This document shows, piece by piece, positions 24,294-32,675 of a stretch of DNA of 64,000 nucleotides. Origin of the DNA: Pseudomonadota bacterium (GTDB lineage: Bacteria > Pseudomonadota > Alphaproteobacteria > Reyranellales > Reyranellaceae). Made by a program: the position numbers and the translations under genes. Positions within the stretch are counted from its first letter, which is position 1; every line of letters begins with the position of its first letter. Below the pieces are notes generated by a model. The model was not told the origin of the DNA. It saw only the letters and a program-made list of their open reading frames with translations, and ran no database searches. The stretch covers positions 1 to 64,000 of the forward strand of contig JAFEBU010000013.1 of assembly GCA_018242505.1 (NCBI GenBank). The letters are read 5' to 3'.

Positions 24294-25765
24294 CCGATTT
24301 GCGCCAGTATATCGAGGCCCTGCGCAGCCTCGGCGAAATTCAGGAAGTCGATGCACCCGTGTCGCTGAACCTCGAGCTCGGCGCGATCATCCGCCGCTGC
24401 AACGAAACCGGCGCGCCCGCGCCGCTGTTCAACACCTTCTCCGACCATCCATCCGGCTTCCGCATCCTCGGTGCGCCCGGGGGCGCCAGCCATCGACCCG
24501 GCCGACAACTGGTGCGGGTTGCAACCTCGCTCGGCCTGCCGCCGACCAGCAGCGGCCAGGATATCGTCGAGACCATCGCTGGCAGCCTCGATCTGCCGCC
24601 GGTCGATCCGGTGGTCGTCGTCGACGCGCCCTGCTTCGAGAATACGGCGACCGGTGATGACGTCGATCTCACCCGGCTTCCGGTCCCGCTCCTGCATTAC
24701 GGCGATGGTGGTCGCTACCTCAACACCTGGGGCTGCATCGTCGCGCGCACTCCGGACGGCGCGTGGACCAACTGGTCGATTGCCCGGATGATGCTGGTCG
24801 ACGACAAGCGCCTTTCTGGCATCGTCGCCCCGCAGCAGCATGTTGGCATGGTAGCGAAGGCGTGGGCCGATATCGGCAAGCCGATGCCGTTCGCATTGGC
24901 GCTCGGTGTCGAGCCCGCGATCCCGTTCATCTGCGGCATGCCCTTGCCCGCTCATGTCGACGAAGCCGGCCGACTCGGCGCACTGCTGGGTCGTCCGATC
25001 AAGACCGTGCGGTGCCGCACCGTCGATCTCGAGGCGCCAGCCAGCGCCGAGATTCTCATCGAGGGCCATCTGCATCTGGACGAGACGGTGCAGGAGGGAC
25101 CGATGGGCGAATTCGCGGGCTATGTGCCGCTCGAGCCCGTCATGCATCGTCCGGTGTACCGCGTCTCGGCGATCAGCCATCGCAACGATGCGATCCTGCC
25201 CGTGGTCGCGGCTGGCGAGCCGGTCGAGGAAAACCACACGGCCTGGGGCATTCCAAGCGCGGCGCAGATCCTGCATGACTTGCGCGCCGCCGGCCTTGCC
25301 GTGACCACGGCCTGGATGCCGCTGCAGGCAGCGCTGCACTGGCTGGTGGTGACCGTGCCGCGGGATTGGCGTCGCCGCACGGGCATCGAGGAGAGTAAAG
25401 CGCTATGCGAAAAGATCGGCGAGACGATCTTCGCCACCAAGGCGGGTGCCGTGGTGCCCAAGGTGATCGTGCTCAATGACGATATCGATCCGACCGATAC
25501 CGCAGAACTGGTGTGGGCCTTCGCCACGCGCTGTCATCCCTTCCTGGGTCATGCCATTTTCGATCATATCGATGCGGCGCCGCTGCTTGCCTACCTGCGC
25601 AAGAGCGAAAAGCTGTCGAACTCGACGGGCAAGGTCGTATATAATTGTCTGCCGCCGGACGAATGGGGCGAGATGCTGCCGGTCCGCGCCTCGTTCCATC
25701 ACGGCTATCCGACTGACATCGTTGAACGCGTGAAGTCGCGCTGGGTCGAGTATGGCTTTCACTGA
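24284..25765 (+). CDS. UbiD-family prenyl-FMN-dependent decarboxylase (493 aa)
   Basis: Reversible (de)carboxylase of aromatic or unsaturated acids. The prFMN/metal-binding stretch (WSIARMMLVDDKRLSGIVAP), the EGPMGEFAGYV motif with the catalytic Glu, and the C-terminal domain (SNSTGKVVYNC) are all present, and length is normal. ATG 24284 follows AAAGGAGG at good spacing; the longer frame from 23909 is a shadow of UbiX. The gene ends seven bases before the target site of the IS481-type element, so the insertion spared it. Substrate unknown; a phenolic or heteroaromatic acid is likely. Confidence 0.92.
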   Translation: MPLTDLRQYIEALRSLGEIQEVDAPVSLNLELGAIIRRCNETGAPAPLFNTFSDHPSGFRILGAPGGASHRPGRQLVRVATSLGLPPTSSGQDIVETIAGSLDLPPVDPVVVVDAPCFENTATGDDVDLTRLPVPLLHYGDGGRYLNTWGCIVARTPDGAWTNWSIARMMLVDDKRLSGIVAPQQHVGMVAKAWADIGKPMPFALALGVEPAIPFICGMPLPAHVDEAGRLGALLGRPIKTVRCRTVDLEAPASAEILIEGHLHLDETVQEGPMGEFAGYVPLEPVMHRPVYRVSAISHRNDAILPVVAAGEPVEENHTAWGIPSAAQILHDLRAAGLAVTTAWMPLQAALHWLVVTVPRDWRRRTGIEESKALCEKIGETIFATKAGAVVPKVIVLNDDIDPTDTAELVWAFATRCHPFLGHAIFDHIDAAPLLAYLRKSEKLSNSTGKVVYNCLPPDEWGEMLPVRASFHHGYPTDIVERVKSRWVEYGFH

Positions 25766-25772
25766 AGCGGCG

Positions 25773-26741
25773 CTAGCTGTGTGGTCCCGGGATGAGATGG
25801 TGGGGGTTTAACTTGAAGATTGACGGGTCTTTGGTCCAGGCATCACAGATGACTTGGTAGGGGGTCCGCCACTTCAGGGCCTTGAGGTGTTTTGCGAAGT
25901 TGTAAGCGGTGACGAATGCCAGGACGTGAGCTTTGAGGCTTTCCAGGTCGTCGTAGTGATAAACCTTGACTGTGGCGTCCTTGATCGTCCGGTTCATCCG
26001 CTCGGCCTGGCCGTTGGTCCACGGATGATATGGCCTGGCCAGCCTGTGCTCGATGCCATGTTGGATGCAGACACGGTCGAAGATGCGCAGACCGAGCAAG
26101 CGAGCAGTGGGCCGATCCCTGTTCTTGGGCAAGTCGGCGAAGGCCATTCCATTGTCGGTGAGCACGATGTGGATCTTGTAGGGGAAGACCTCGACCACGG
26201 TCTTGAGGAAGGCCGAACCTTCCATCTTGCCGGCGCTGTCGTGGAACTCGACATAGGTGAACTTCGAGACCCGATCGATGGCCAGGAACATCACCAGCCT
26301 GCCGTCGGTGTGGCGCAGTTCGCAGCTGTCGATGTGGACGTAGCCGATCTCGTATGTCCTGAAACGCGCTGCTGCCCGGTCTCCTCGACCGGCAGTCTTG
26401 AGATGCCATGACGTTGGAGGCAGCGATGCAAGGCGCTGCGGCTGAGGTTGGGGATGGTGTCTCTCAGGCAGCCCAGCACATCGTCCAGCGGCAGCAGGGT
26501 CTTCTGCCGGAACGCCACCACAATGGCTTCCTCGACCGGTGTCAGCACCGTGCTCCTGGGCGTCTTGGGGCCCGTCGGCGCATCGGCTGTCGTAGTCCGG
26601 CTGCGCCATTTCTTCACCGTCTTCGGGTTCAGGTCGTGTCATGCGGCAAGGGACCGGGTGCTCTCTTGCGACGCCTGGAACTCGGCTCGAACACGCGGCG
26701 TCGTGCGGGCGCAGCCATGAAGAACACTTCCCAAAGCGCAT
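25773..26741 (-). pseudogene. IS481-family transposase, inactivated
   Basis: The DDE core is clear: IGYVHIDSCELR, HIVLTDNGMAF, HHPWTNGQAERMNRTIKD without the first H, in one frame down to NPHHLIPGPHS. The helix-turn-helix region (PRVRAEFQASQESTRSLAA, KTVKKWRSRTTTADAP) lies in another frame, is cut by a TGA at SLAA-stop-HDLN, and needs at least one frameshift near LQRHGISRLPV to join the DDE part. The stop codon TAG is supplied by the left CTAG target copy. Transposase therefore non-functional. Confidence 0.85.
25778..25803 (+). repeat. IS481-type element, left terminal inverted repeat
   Basis: Begins TGTGTGGTCCCGGGATGAGA. Its inverted partner at 26771-26796 agrees at about 20 of 26 positions counted by eye. 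Confidence 0.75.
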
Positions 26742-26770
26742 CCTCCTCCTGACGACTCAGGATTGATGAT

Positions 26771-26796
26771 GCACCATCAGACTCCGGGACTACACA
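26771..26796 (-). repeat. IS481-type element, right terminal inverted repeat
   Basis: Read on the minus strand it begins TGTGTAGTCCCGGAGTCTGA, matching the left end. It is followed by CTAG. Confidence 0.75.
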
Positions 26797-27017
26797 CCTA
26801 GTCGTTAGAAAATGTGAGCCGACAGAGAACAGCGTTTTTACACCAGGTTGTATAATACATTGCGAAATGCCTCTGTAGCGATGGGTGGCTCGCGCTCGCG
26901 AGACTTGGGAGGCTTCGTCCCTCTCCTCCTGTTCAACGATGAAATCCACTAGCTTCACTCCGAGTAGCACGGCCAGGGCGTTGTCAATCACAGATAAAGC
27001 CAGAAACTGATCGCGTT

Positions 27018-27923
27018 TCAGGGCAACACCACCAACCCGCTCTGCTTGAGGACCTCGCCGGCGATCCGAATAATCGTGTCAGTTCCTGGGCTGGTACTCT
27101 CCCTAGCCTGACATATGAAGAGCGGTCGTGGCGAGATGCGCGGCCTCGTCGTCAAAACCTTCAGGCGCCCCGATCGGATGTCCGATCGCAATGTTCTCAC
27201 TGGTAGGATCGCAAGAGCGTGGCCCGCACATACGAGCTGCGACATAAGCATGTGCGAGTTGCAGGCACTGATGTGCTCGGGCTCGAAGCCGGCTTGGCCG
27301 AACCATTCCATGATGATCGTATGGAGCGTCGAGGGTTCGGGGTTGGTGATGATCTGGAGTGGCGCAAGGTCTGCGGGCCCCAGCTCCCCCTTCGGTAGTA
27401 CCAATCGTGGAGAAGCGATCCAGCCCAGTTGGATGCTACCCACTTTCTTGGCAACAACCCGATCATTCGGCTCTGGATCGGTCACGATTGCGAGGTCGAG
27501 CTGTCGAGCGTTGAGTTTGCGGCTGAGCAATGTGCCGACATCCACGGTCAGCTCGACCCTCAAATCGGGAAAACTGCTCTTCAACCTCGAGAGCAGCTCC
27601 GGCAATACCATCAGCGCAACGGATTCAACAGCGCCGAGCCGCAGCAGCCCACGCATGGGATCGCGTTTGTGCAGAGCCCGATCCAAGTCGCTGGCAAGGC
27701 GCAATATCTGCCTTGCCCGTACGAGAACGTCGCGGCCCGCGGCCGTAATCTCCGCGCGCTGATGGACCCGGTCGAAGAGGTTGACGGCAAGGCTCGCCTC
27801 GAGTTCTCGGATGCGCGCCGAGATCGTGGGCTGGGTCAGCCGAAGATGGCGCGCCGCCGCGTGGAACGAGCCGAGCCGCGCAACCCAATAGAAAGTCTCA
27901 AACTGCAGAAGAGTGGCCTTCAT
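27018..27923 (-). CDS. LysR-family transcriptional regulator (301 aa)
   Basis: N-terminal winged HTH (FYWVARLGSFHAAARHLRLT, QPTISARIRELEASL) and a C-terminal periplasmic-binding-like effector domain from about residue 90. Standard length. It is divergent from the liv/hyu operon that starts at 28064, the classical LysR arrangement, so it probably controls that operon and itself from the shared 140-base gap. Effector unknown, perhaps the transported compound. Confidence 0.9.
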   Translation of the reverse strand: MKATLLQFETFYWVARLGSFHAAARHLRLTQPTISARIRELEASLAVNLFDRVHQRAEITAAGRDVLVRARQILRLASDLDRALHKRDPMRGLLRLGAVESVALMVLPELLSRLKSSFPDLRVELTVDVGTLLSRKLNARQLDLAIVTDPEPNDRVVAKKVGSIQLGWIASPRLVLPKGELGPADLAPLQIITNPEPSTLHTIIMEWFGQAGFEPEHISACNSHMLMSQLVCAGHALAILPVRTLRSDIRSGRLKVLTTRPRISPRPLFICQARESTSPGTDTIIRIAGEVLKQSGLVVLP

Positions 27924-28063
27924 GAAAGAGAATCTTTATCAATTCTTTATCCCTTTTTCGATTATCTTCTATCGCCGAGCGAGCCGTATGATCGACCGCA
28001 CGGGACGACCAACCACGAAGAAGCAAGAGCCGCTCCCGCGAAACGTCGTGAAGGGAGAATGCG
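27924..28063. promoter_or_regulatory. Divergent promoter region of lysR and liv/hyu operon
   Basis: This 140-base gap contains an AT-rich block with the direct repeat CTTTATC at 27934-27940 and 27945-27951, 11 bases apart (one helical turn), close to the LysR start. It is a plausible LysR binding site; no clear T-N11-A box can be singled out. Confidence 0.45.
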
Positions 28064-29290
28064 ATGGGGAATTGGTGGGTCGGTGCGCCTGGTGTCTGCG
28101 TCGTGGTTCTTGCCCTTGCTTTGGGCAGCCCCGCCAAAGCACAGGATGAGATCAAGATCGGTGCATTCTTGCCCGTGACCGGCGTTACCGCCGATGTCGG
28201 CGCACAGATGAAGGCGGGGATCGAGGTCGCCGTCGAACGGGCCAATGCCGCGGGCGTGAAGCTCGACAAGCCCTATAAGCTGCGCGTGATCTTCTACGAC
28301 ACCGAAGGCAAGGGTGATGTCGGCTTGAACGTCGTCACCCGCGCACTGTCGGTCGACAAGATCAACATCGGCATCGGCTTCATCAGCAGCGACGTCTTCA
28401 CCCGTGTCATGGACGAGTTCCAGAAGGCGAAGGTACCGGTCGTCGACTGCTGCGCCGCCTCGCTGAAGGTCGGCGACAAAGTTGCCGAACGAAAGATGAA
28501 GTACGTCTTCCAGCTGAGCCCAACGGCAAGCGACATCGCGAAATCGGTGGCGGCCGCCGTGGCGGAATGGGTCAAACCGACGAAGGTCGCGATGCTGAAC
28601 GAGAACACCGATTCAGGTCGCGATTTCTCGAAAACTACAAGGGAATGGTTTGCCGCACACGCGCCGAAGGTCGAGGTCGTCGCCGACGAGTTCGTCGACC
28701 ACGGCGCGACCGACATGACGCCGCAGATGGCAAAATTCAAGCGCTCTGGCGCACAGGCAATTATCGGAGAGATCTACGGCTCGAGCGCTCCAATTCTCTA
28801 CGAGCAATGGTACGAGTTGAAGGTGCCTGCAATTATCGCCCACATGGGTGCGACCGCCGCTGCAGGCAGCTTCATCCAGCAGAATGGCAAGGTTATGGAG
28901 CATTCGATCGTCAATGTGCGTTGGTGGCCTGCTGCCTACTCTCCTGTTTCAGAACCGATGATGGAGGCTTACAAAAAGAAGACCGGCCGCGATCCGACGA
29001 ACTTCTCGGTGCAGGCGCACGATTCCGCGCTCGTCGCGATCGACGCGATCGAAAAAGCGGGCAGCTTCGACGCCGACAAGGTCAGTGCGGTTCTCTCCAG
29101 CACCACGTTCCAAACTGCCTGGGGCGACCGCAAATTCACCTCGCTCGAGGAAGGCCACCGAATGCCGATCGAGACAGTCGTTGCGCAGGTGCAGGGCGGC
29201 AAGGCCGTACCGATCTATCCCGCCGCCGTCACGAAGTCGGCGGGCGGCGCCTACAAGGCAGTTCCCCCCTACGCCTGGGAGATGAAGTAG
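28064..29290 (+). CDS. Branched-chain-type ABC substrate-binding protein (408 aa)
   Basis: Periplasmic receptor of the LivJ/LivK (HAAT) class. An N-terminal signal (VCVVVLALALGSPAKAQ) ends near residue 27; the mature part begins DEIKIGAFLPVTGVTADVG, typical of Peripla_BP_6. AAGGGAG precedes the ATG. First gene of the operon; despite the family name such receptors bind many amides, aromatics and amino-acid derivatives. Here the downstream HyuAB genes suggest a hydantoin- or lactam-like ligand. Confidence 0.92.
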   Translation: MGNWWVGAPGVCVVVLALALGSPAKAQDEIKIGAFLPVTGVTADVGAQMKAGIEVAVERANAAGVKLDKPYKLRVIFYDTEGKGDVGLNVVTRALSVDKINIGIGFISSDVFTRVMDEFQKAKVPVVDCCAASLKVGDKVAERKMKYVFQLSPTASDIAKSVAAAVAEWVKPTKVAMLNENTDSGRDFSKTTREWFAAHAPKVEVVADEFVDHGATDMTPQMAKFKRSGAQAIIGEIYGSSAPILYEQWYELKVPAIIAHMGATAAAGSFIQQNGKVMEHSIVNVRWWPAAYSPVSEPMMEAYKKKTGRDPTNFSVQAHDSALVAIDAIEKAGSFDADKVSAVLSSTTFQTAWGDRKFTSLEEGHRMPIETVVAQVQGGKAVPIYPAAVTKSAGGAYKAVPPYAWEMK

Positions 29291-29301
29291 CCCGTCGCGT
29301 C

Positions 29302-30060
29302 ATGCACCAGGCATCCCCGCGCATCCCCGCCCAATCACTCACAGCGGCCCTTTCCGTCGAAGGACTGAGCAAGCGTTTCGGCGGTGTCGTCGCCGTCAAC
29401 GATTGTTCGTTCGAGGTCGAGCGAGGCTCGGTGGTCGGAATCATCGGTCCGAACGGGTCGGGAAAGAGCACACTTTTTAATCTGCTGACGAGTGTGCTTC
29501 GGCCCGACCACGGCGTCGTCCGCTACCGGGGCGAGCGGATCGACGGGATGCCGCTTTACGAGATCGCCCGCAAGGGGATCGGCCGGACCTACCAGTCGGT
29601 GAAGATCTTTCGCGATCTGCCGGTCTGGATGAACCTCGAGATCGCAGCCATGGGGCGCGGACGGTCGGACTGGGAGATGCCGGCGCGGCAGTGGCTGGAG
29701 CGGTTCGGCTTGACCCATCTCATGGATGATGCCTCGGACACGCTGTCGATCGGCCAACAGCGGCTTCTGGAGCTGGCGATGAACCTCGCCATCTCCCCCG
29801 ATCTCCTGCTGCTCGACGAGCCGCTGGCCGGTGTCAATCCGGTCGTGCGCGACACGATCGCCGATGCGATCGTCGCATTGCGTCGCGAAGGCAAGACGTT
29901 CCTCATCATAGAGCACCACATGAACTTCGTGATGCGCCTCTGCGACAAGATCGTGGTCATGGATCATGGCGAGAAGATCGCCGAGGGAACGCCCGAGACG
30001 ATCCGCCAGGATGAGCGCGTGATCGATGCGCTCCTGGGAAAAAGGGCGGCCCGCGCATGA
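29302..30060 (+). CDS. Branched-chain-type ABC ATPase, LivG-like (252 aa)
   Basis: Walker A GPNGSGKST, signature LSIGQQRLLELA, Walker B LLLLDEPLAGVNP and switch His in IIEHHMNFVM are present; the LivG-type insert GRTYQSVKIF follows the Q-loop region. The longer frame from 28567 is a shadow of the receptor gene; ATG 29302 is the first sensible start. Its stop overlaps the LivF-like start (ATGA). Confidence 0.92.
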   Translation: MHQASPRIPAQSLTAALSVEGLSKRFGGVVAVNDCSFEVERGSVVGIIGPNGSGKSTLFNLLTSVLRPDHGVVRYRGERIDGMPLYEIARKGIGRTYQSVKIFRDLPVWMNLEIAAMGRGRSDWEMPARQWLERFGLTHLMDDASDTLSIGQQRLLELAMNLAISPDLLLLDEPLAGVNPVVRDTIADAIVALRREGKTFLIIEHHMNFVMRLCDKIVVMDHGEKIAEGTPETIRQDERVIDALLGKRAARA

Positions 30061-30773
30061 TGCTCGAGATCGACGATGTCCGCGCGGGCTACGACCGCCT
30101 GGAGATCCTTCAAGGAGTCTCCCTCTCAGTGGCACCCGGCCAGATCGTCGGCATCATCGGGCCGAACGGTGCGGGGAAATCGACGCTGCTGAAGACGATC
30201 TTCGGCTATGTCCGCCCGTTCTCAGGCCGCATCATGCTGCGTGGCGAGATCCTCAACGGCTGGCGGCCCGACAAGGTGATGCGCCAGCGGGTTGGCTTTG
30301 TCGCCCAAGCGGGCGGCCTCTTCGCTGAAATGACGATTCAGGAAAATCTCCTGCTCGGCGGCTACAGCCTCGGCGATACCGGCGCCGTCCGCCACGCGAT
30401 GGACGAGGTCTACGATCGCTTCCCACTCTTTCGTGAACGGCGTCGGCAGCTCGCCGGCAGCCTCAGCGGTGGCGAGCAGCGGCTCCTGGCGATCGCCCGC
30501 TCGCTTATCATCAAGCCCGAGCTGTTGCTGCTGGATGAGCCCTCGGCAGCCCTCGCCCCGCGTTTCATCGACGAAGTCTACGAGACACTCCGGAAGCTGA
30601 ATGCGCAGGGAATCGCGATGCTCATCGTCGAACAAAATACCGGTATCATCCTCGACACGGCCAATCGCGTGTTCGTGCTCGAGATGGGTACAAACGCATT
30701 CGACGGATCTCCCGCCGAGCTGCTCGCCGACGACCGCATCCGGCGACTCTACCTGGGCTCGGAGGCTGCCTGA
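30057..30773 (+). CDS. Branched-chain-type ABC ATPase, LivF-like (238 aa)
   Basis: Second ATPase of the importer: Walker A GPNGAGKST, signature LSGGEQRLLAIAR, Walker B LLLLDEPSAALAP, and IVEQNT in place of the usual switch His motif, normal for LivF. Four-base overlap with livG-like gene. Confidence 0.92.
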   Translation: MMLEIDDVRAGYDRLEILQGVSLSVAPGQIVGIIGPNGAGKSTLLKTIFGYVRPFSGRIMLRGEILNGWRPDKVMRQRVGFVAQAGGLFAEMTIQENLLLGGYSLGDTGAVRHAMDEVYDRFPLFRERRRQLAGSLSGGEQRLLAIARSLIIKPELLLLDEPSAALAPRFIDEVYETLRKLNAQGIAMLIVEQNTGIILDTANRVFVLEMGTNAFDGSPAELLADDRIRRLYLGSEAA

Positions 30774-30776
30774 GCG

Positions 30777-31661
30777 ATGCTCGAGTCGATCGTCGAATTC
30801 CTCATCCTGGGCATTATCCTCGGCGGTATCTACGCCCTGTTCTCGACCGGACTGACCCTGATCTTCGGCGTGCTCGACGTCATCAACGTTGCGCACGGCG
30901 AGTTCTTCGCTATCGGCGGATACATTGTCTTCGCGGCGGTCGTGCTGCTCCATCTCTCGCCAGTACTCGGCATTCTCGCGGCCACGAGCGGATCGTTCCT
31001 GCTCGGGCTCGCCGTCTACCCGTTGCTGATCCGGCCATTGAAGCGACGCCTCGGCCGCAGGCCACAGGGACCGCTCTTCCTCGTGCTGACGCTCGGGCTC
31101 TCGACCTTCCTGCAGAGCACCTTGCTGGCGATCGGCGGCGGCGACTATCTCCGCATTCCTCCCTTTGTCCGGGGCATGCTCGACCTCGGCTTCACCGCGG
31201 TGAGCTACCAGCGGCTGCTGGTCCTCGCGGTCGCCACCGTGAGCCTCGCGTCGCTGTTCCTATTCCTGCATTTCCACCGCCAGGGCGTGGCCATCCGGGC
31301 GGTCGCCCTGAACCCTGACGCCGCCCAGGCGGTGGGAATCAATCTTGGCATGATCTTTACCCTCGCCCTCGCGCTGGGCGTCGCCCTCGCCGGGATGGCC
31401 GGCGCCCTCATCGCACCCTTGTTCAATGTCTATCCCGCCGTCGGCTTTGCATTCACCATCAAGGCCTTCGCGATCACCATCCTGGGTGGTCTCGGCAACC
31501 TCGCCGGCGCGCTGCTGGCAAGCTTCGTCATCGCGATCGTCGAGACGCTGTCCGTACTGGTGATCCCCTCGCAATGGCAGAACGTGATCGCCTTCGCGAT
31601 CATGATCCTCGTCCTGCTGGTCAGGCCGCAAGGTCTGCTCGGCCGCGCCGACCGCGAATGA
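30777..31661 (+). CDS. Branched-chain-type ABC permease, LivH-like (294 aa)
   Basis: Inner-membrane permease with eight or so hydrophobic segments. The start LILGIILGGIYALFSTGLTL and VINVAHGEFFAIGGY are LivH hallmarks, and the ILGGLGNLAGALLASF loop is the conserved coupling region. It starts three bases after the LivF-like stop. Confidence 0.92.
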   Translation: MLESIVEFLILGIILGGIYALFSTGLTLIFGVLDVINVAHGEFFAIGGYIVFAAVVLLHLSPVLGILAATSGSFLLGLAVYPLLIRPLKRRLGRRPQGPLFLVLTLGLSTFLQSTLLAIGGGDYLRIPPFVRGMLDLGFTAVSYQRLLVLAVATVSLASLFLFLHFHRQGVAIRAVALNPDAAQAVGINLGMIFTLALALGVALAGMAGALIAPLFNVYPAVGFAFTIKAFAITILGGLGNLAGALLASFVIAIVETLSVLVIPSQWQNVIAFAIMILVLLVRPQGLLGRADRE

Positions 31662-32674
31662 TTGTCGCCCGCACCACACGACGCTGGCTGTGGTTCGCCG
31701 GGAGTGTCGCCGCCGCCGCAGCGGCGCCTTTCGCCGTGCCGCATCCCTTCCTCTTCAGCCTCCTGATCCAGGCCACGATCTGGGCACTGCTGACGGCGAG
31801 CTGGGATCTGTTGAGCGGCTACACTGGACAGATCTCGTTCGGCCATTCCGGATTCTTTGCGCTCGGCGCCTACACCGCCGCCGGGCTCGCCTATCACGTG
31901 GATGTCTCGCCGTGGTTCGGCCTCGTGGCCGGCGCCGCCCTGTGCAGCCTGGTCGGCCTTTGCGTGGGCTTCCCGGCGCTTCGGCTTCGCGGTCACTATC
32001 TCGCGCTCGTGACGCTCGGCTTCGCCGAGATCGTTCGGCTCGTCGCACAGAACTGGATCCCGGTGACCGGCGGGCCCTTCGGCATGCACGATTTCGGCAC
32101 GCTGCCGGGCCTTCCGGCCGATCCTCTCCGCCACAACGAGATTCTCTATCTCGTCGTGCTAGGCATCACGGTGGCTGCGATCGCGCTCATGCTGGTGGTT
32201 TGCGAGCACACCGATGCCGGTAAGGCGTTTCGCGCCATCCGCGAAGATCAGGTCCTCGCGGAGAGCCACGGCATCAACATCAAGGTCTACAAACTCTATG
32301 CCTTCGCATTGAGTGCAGCGTTGGCTGGGCTCGCTGGTGGTCTCTACGCCTTCTCGATCGGGCTGGTCGACCCAAATCTCGCCTCGCCCCTGACCAGCGC
32401 GATGATCCTGGGCATGGCAGTGTTCGGCGGACTCGGAACGATCTGGGGGCCGGCACTCGGCGCGGTGCTGCTTTTCATGATGAGCGAAGGACTTCGCTTC
32501 GTTGGTGTCGTCTACAACCTGATCGCATTCGGTGCCGTAATCATGGTCTTCGTGATCTTCGTGCCGCGCGGGATTGCCGGCCTAAGATTTGGCTCCCGCA
32601 GCCGCCTGTCGAGGCGTGACGTGACTCAATCGAAGCTGGGACCAAATCGGCCCCAGTCCAGCGGCGGGAGGTGA
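31658..32674 (+). CDS. Branched-chain-type ABC permease, LivM-like (338 aa)
   Basis: Second permease: SWDLLSGYTGQISFGHSGFF (about residues 44-63) and ALRLRGHYLALVTLGFAEI are LivM motifs, and VFGGLGTIWGPALGAVLL is the coupling loop. ATG 31658 overlaps the LivH-like stop (ATGA). The C-terminal 25 residues (SRRDVTQSKLGPNRPQSSGG) are polar and unusual. Confidence 0.92.
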   Translation: MIVARTTRRWLWFAGSVAAAAAAPFAVPHPFLFSLLIQATIWALLTASWDLLSGYTGQISFGHSGFFALGAYTAAGLAYHVDVSPWFGLVAGAALCSLVGLCVGFPALRLRGHYLALVTLGFAEIVRLVAQNWIPVTGGPFGMHDFGTLPGLPADPLRHNEILYLVVLGITVAAIALMLVVCEHTDAGKAFRAIREDQVLAESHGINIKVYKLYAFALSAALAGLAGGLYAFSIGLVDPNLASPLTSAMILGMAVFGGLGTIWGPALGAVLLFMMSEGLRFVGVVYNLIAFGAVIMVFVIFVPRGIAGLRFGSRSRLSRRDVTQSKLGPNRPQSSGGR

Positions 32675-32675
32675 C

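Larger units (their letters stand above)
25777..26797 (-). mobile_element. IS481-family insertion sequence with CTAG target duplication
   Basis: A 1,021-base element bounded by CTAG on both sides (25773-25776 and 26798-26801), the target that IS481 members are known to prefer. Imperfect terminal inverted repeats of about 26 bases match in their outer TGTGTRGTCCCGG part. It encodes one transposase, now broken, so it cannot move by itself. Confidence 0.85.

Noticed and set aside
23909..25765. 618-codon version of UbiD
   Set aside because: The extra N-terminus is an out-of-frame reading of ubiX.
28294..28740. Minus-strand frame inside the LivK-like gene
   Set aside because: Shadow frame caused by codon bias; no start site or domain.
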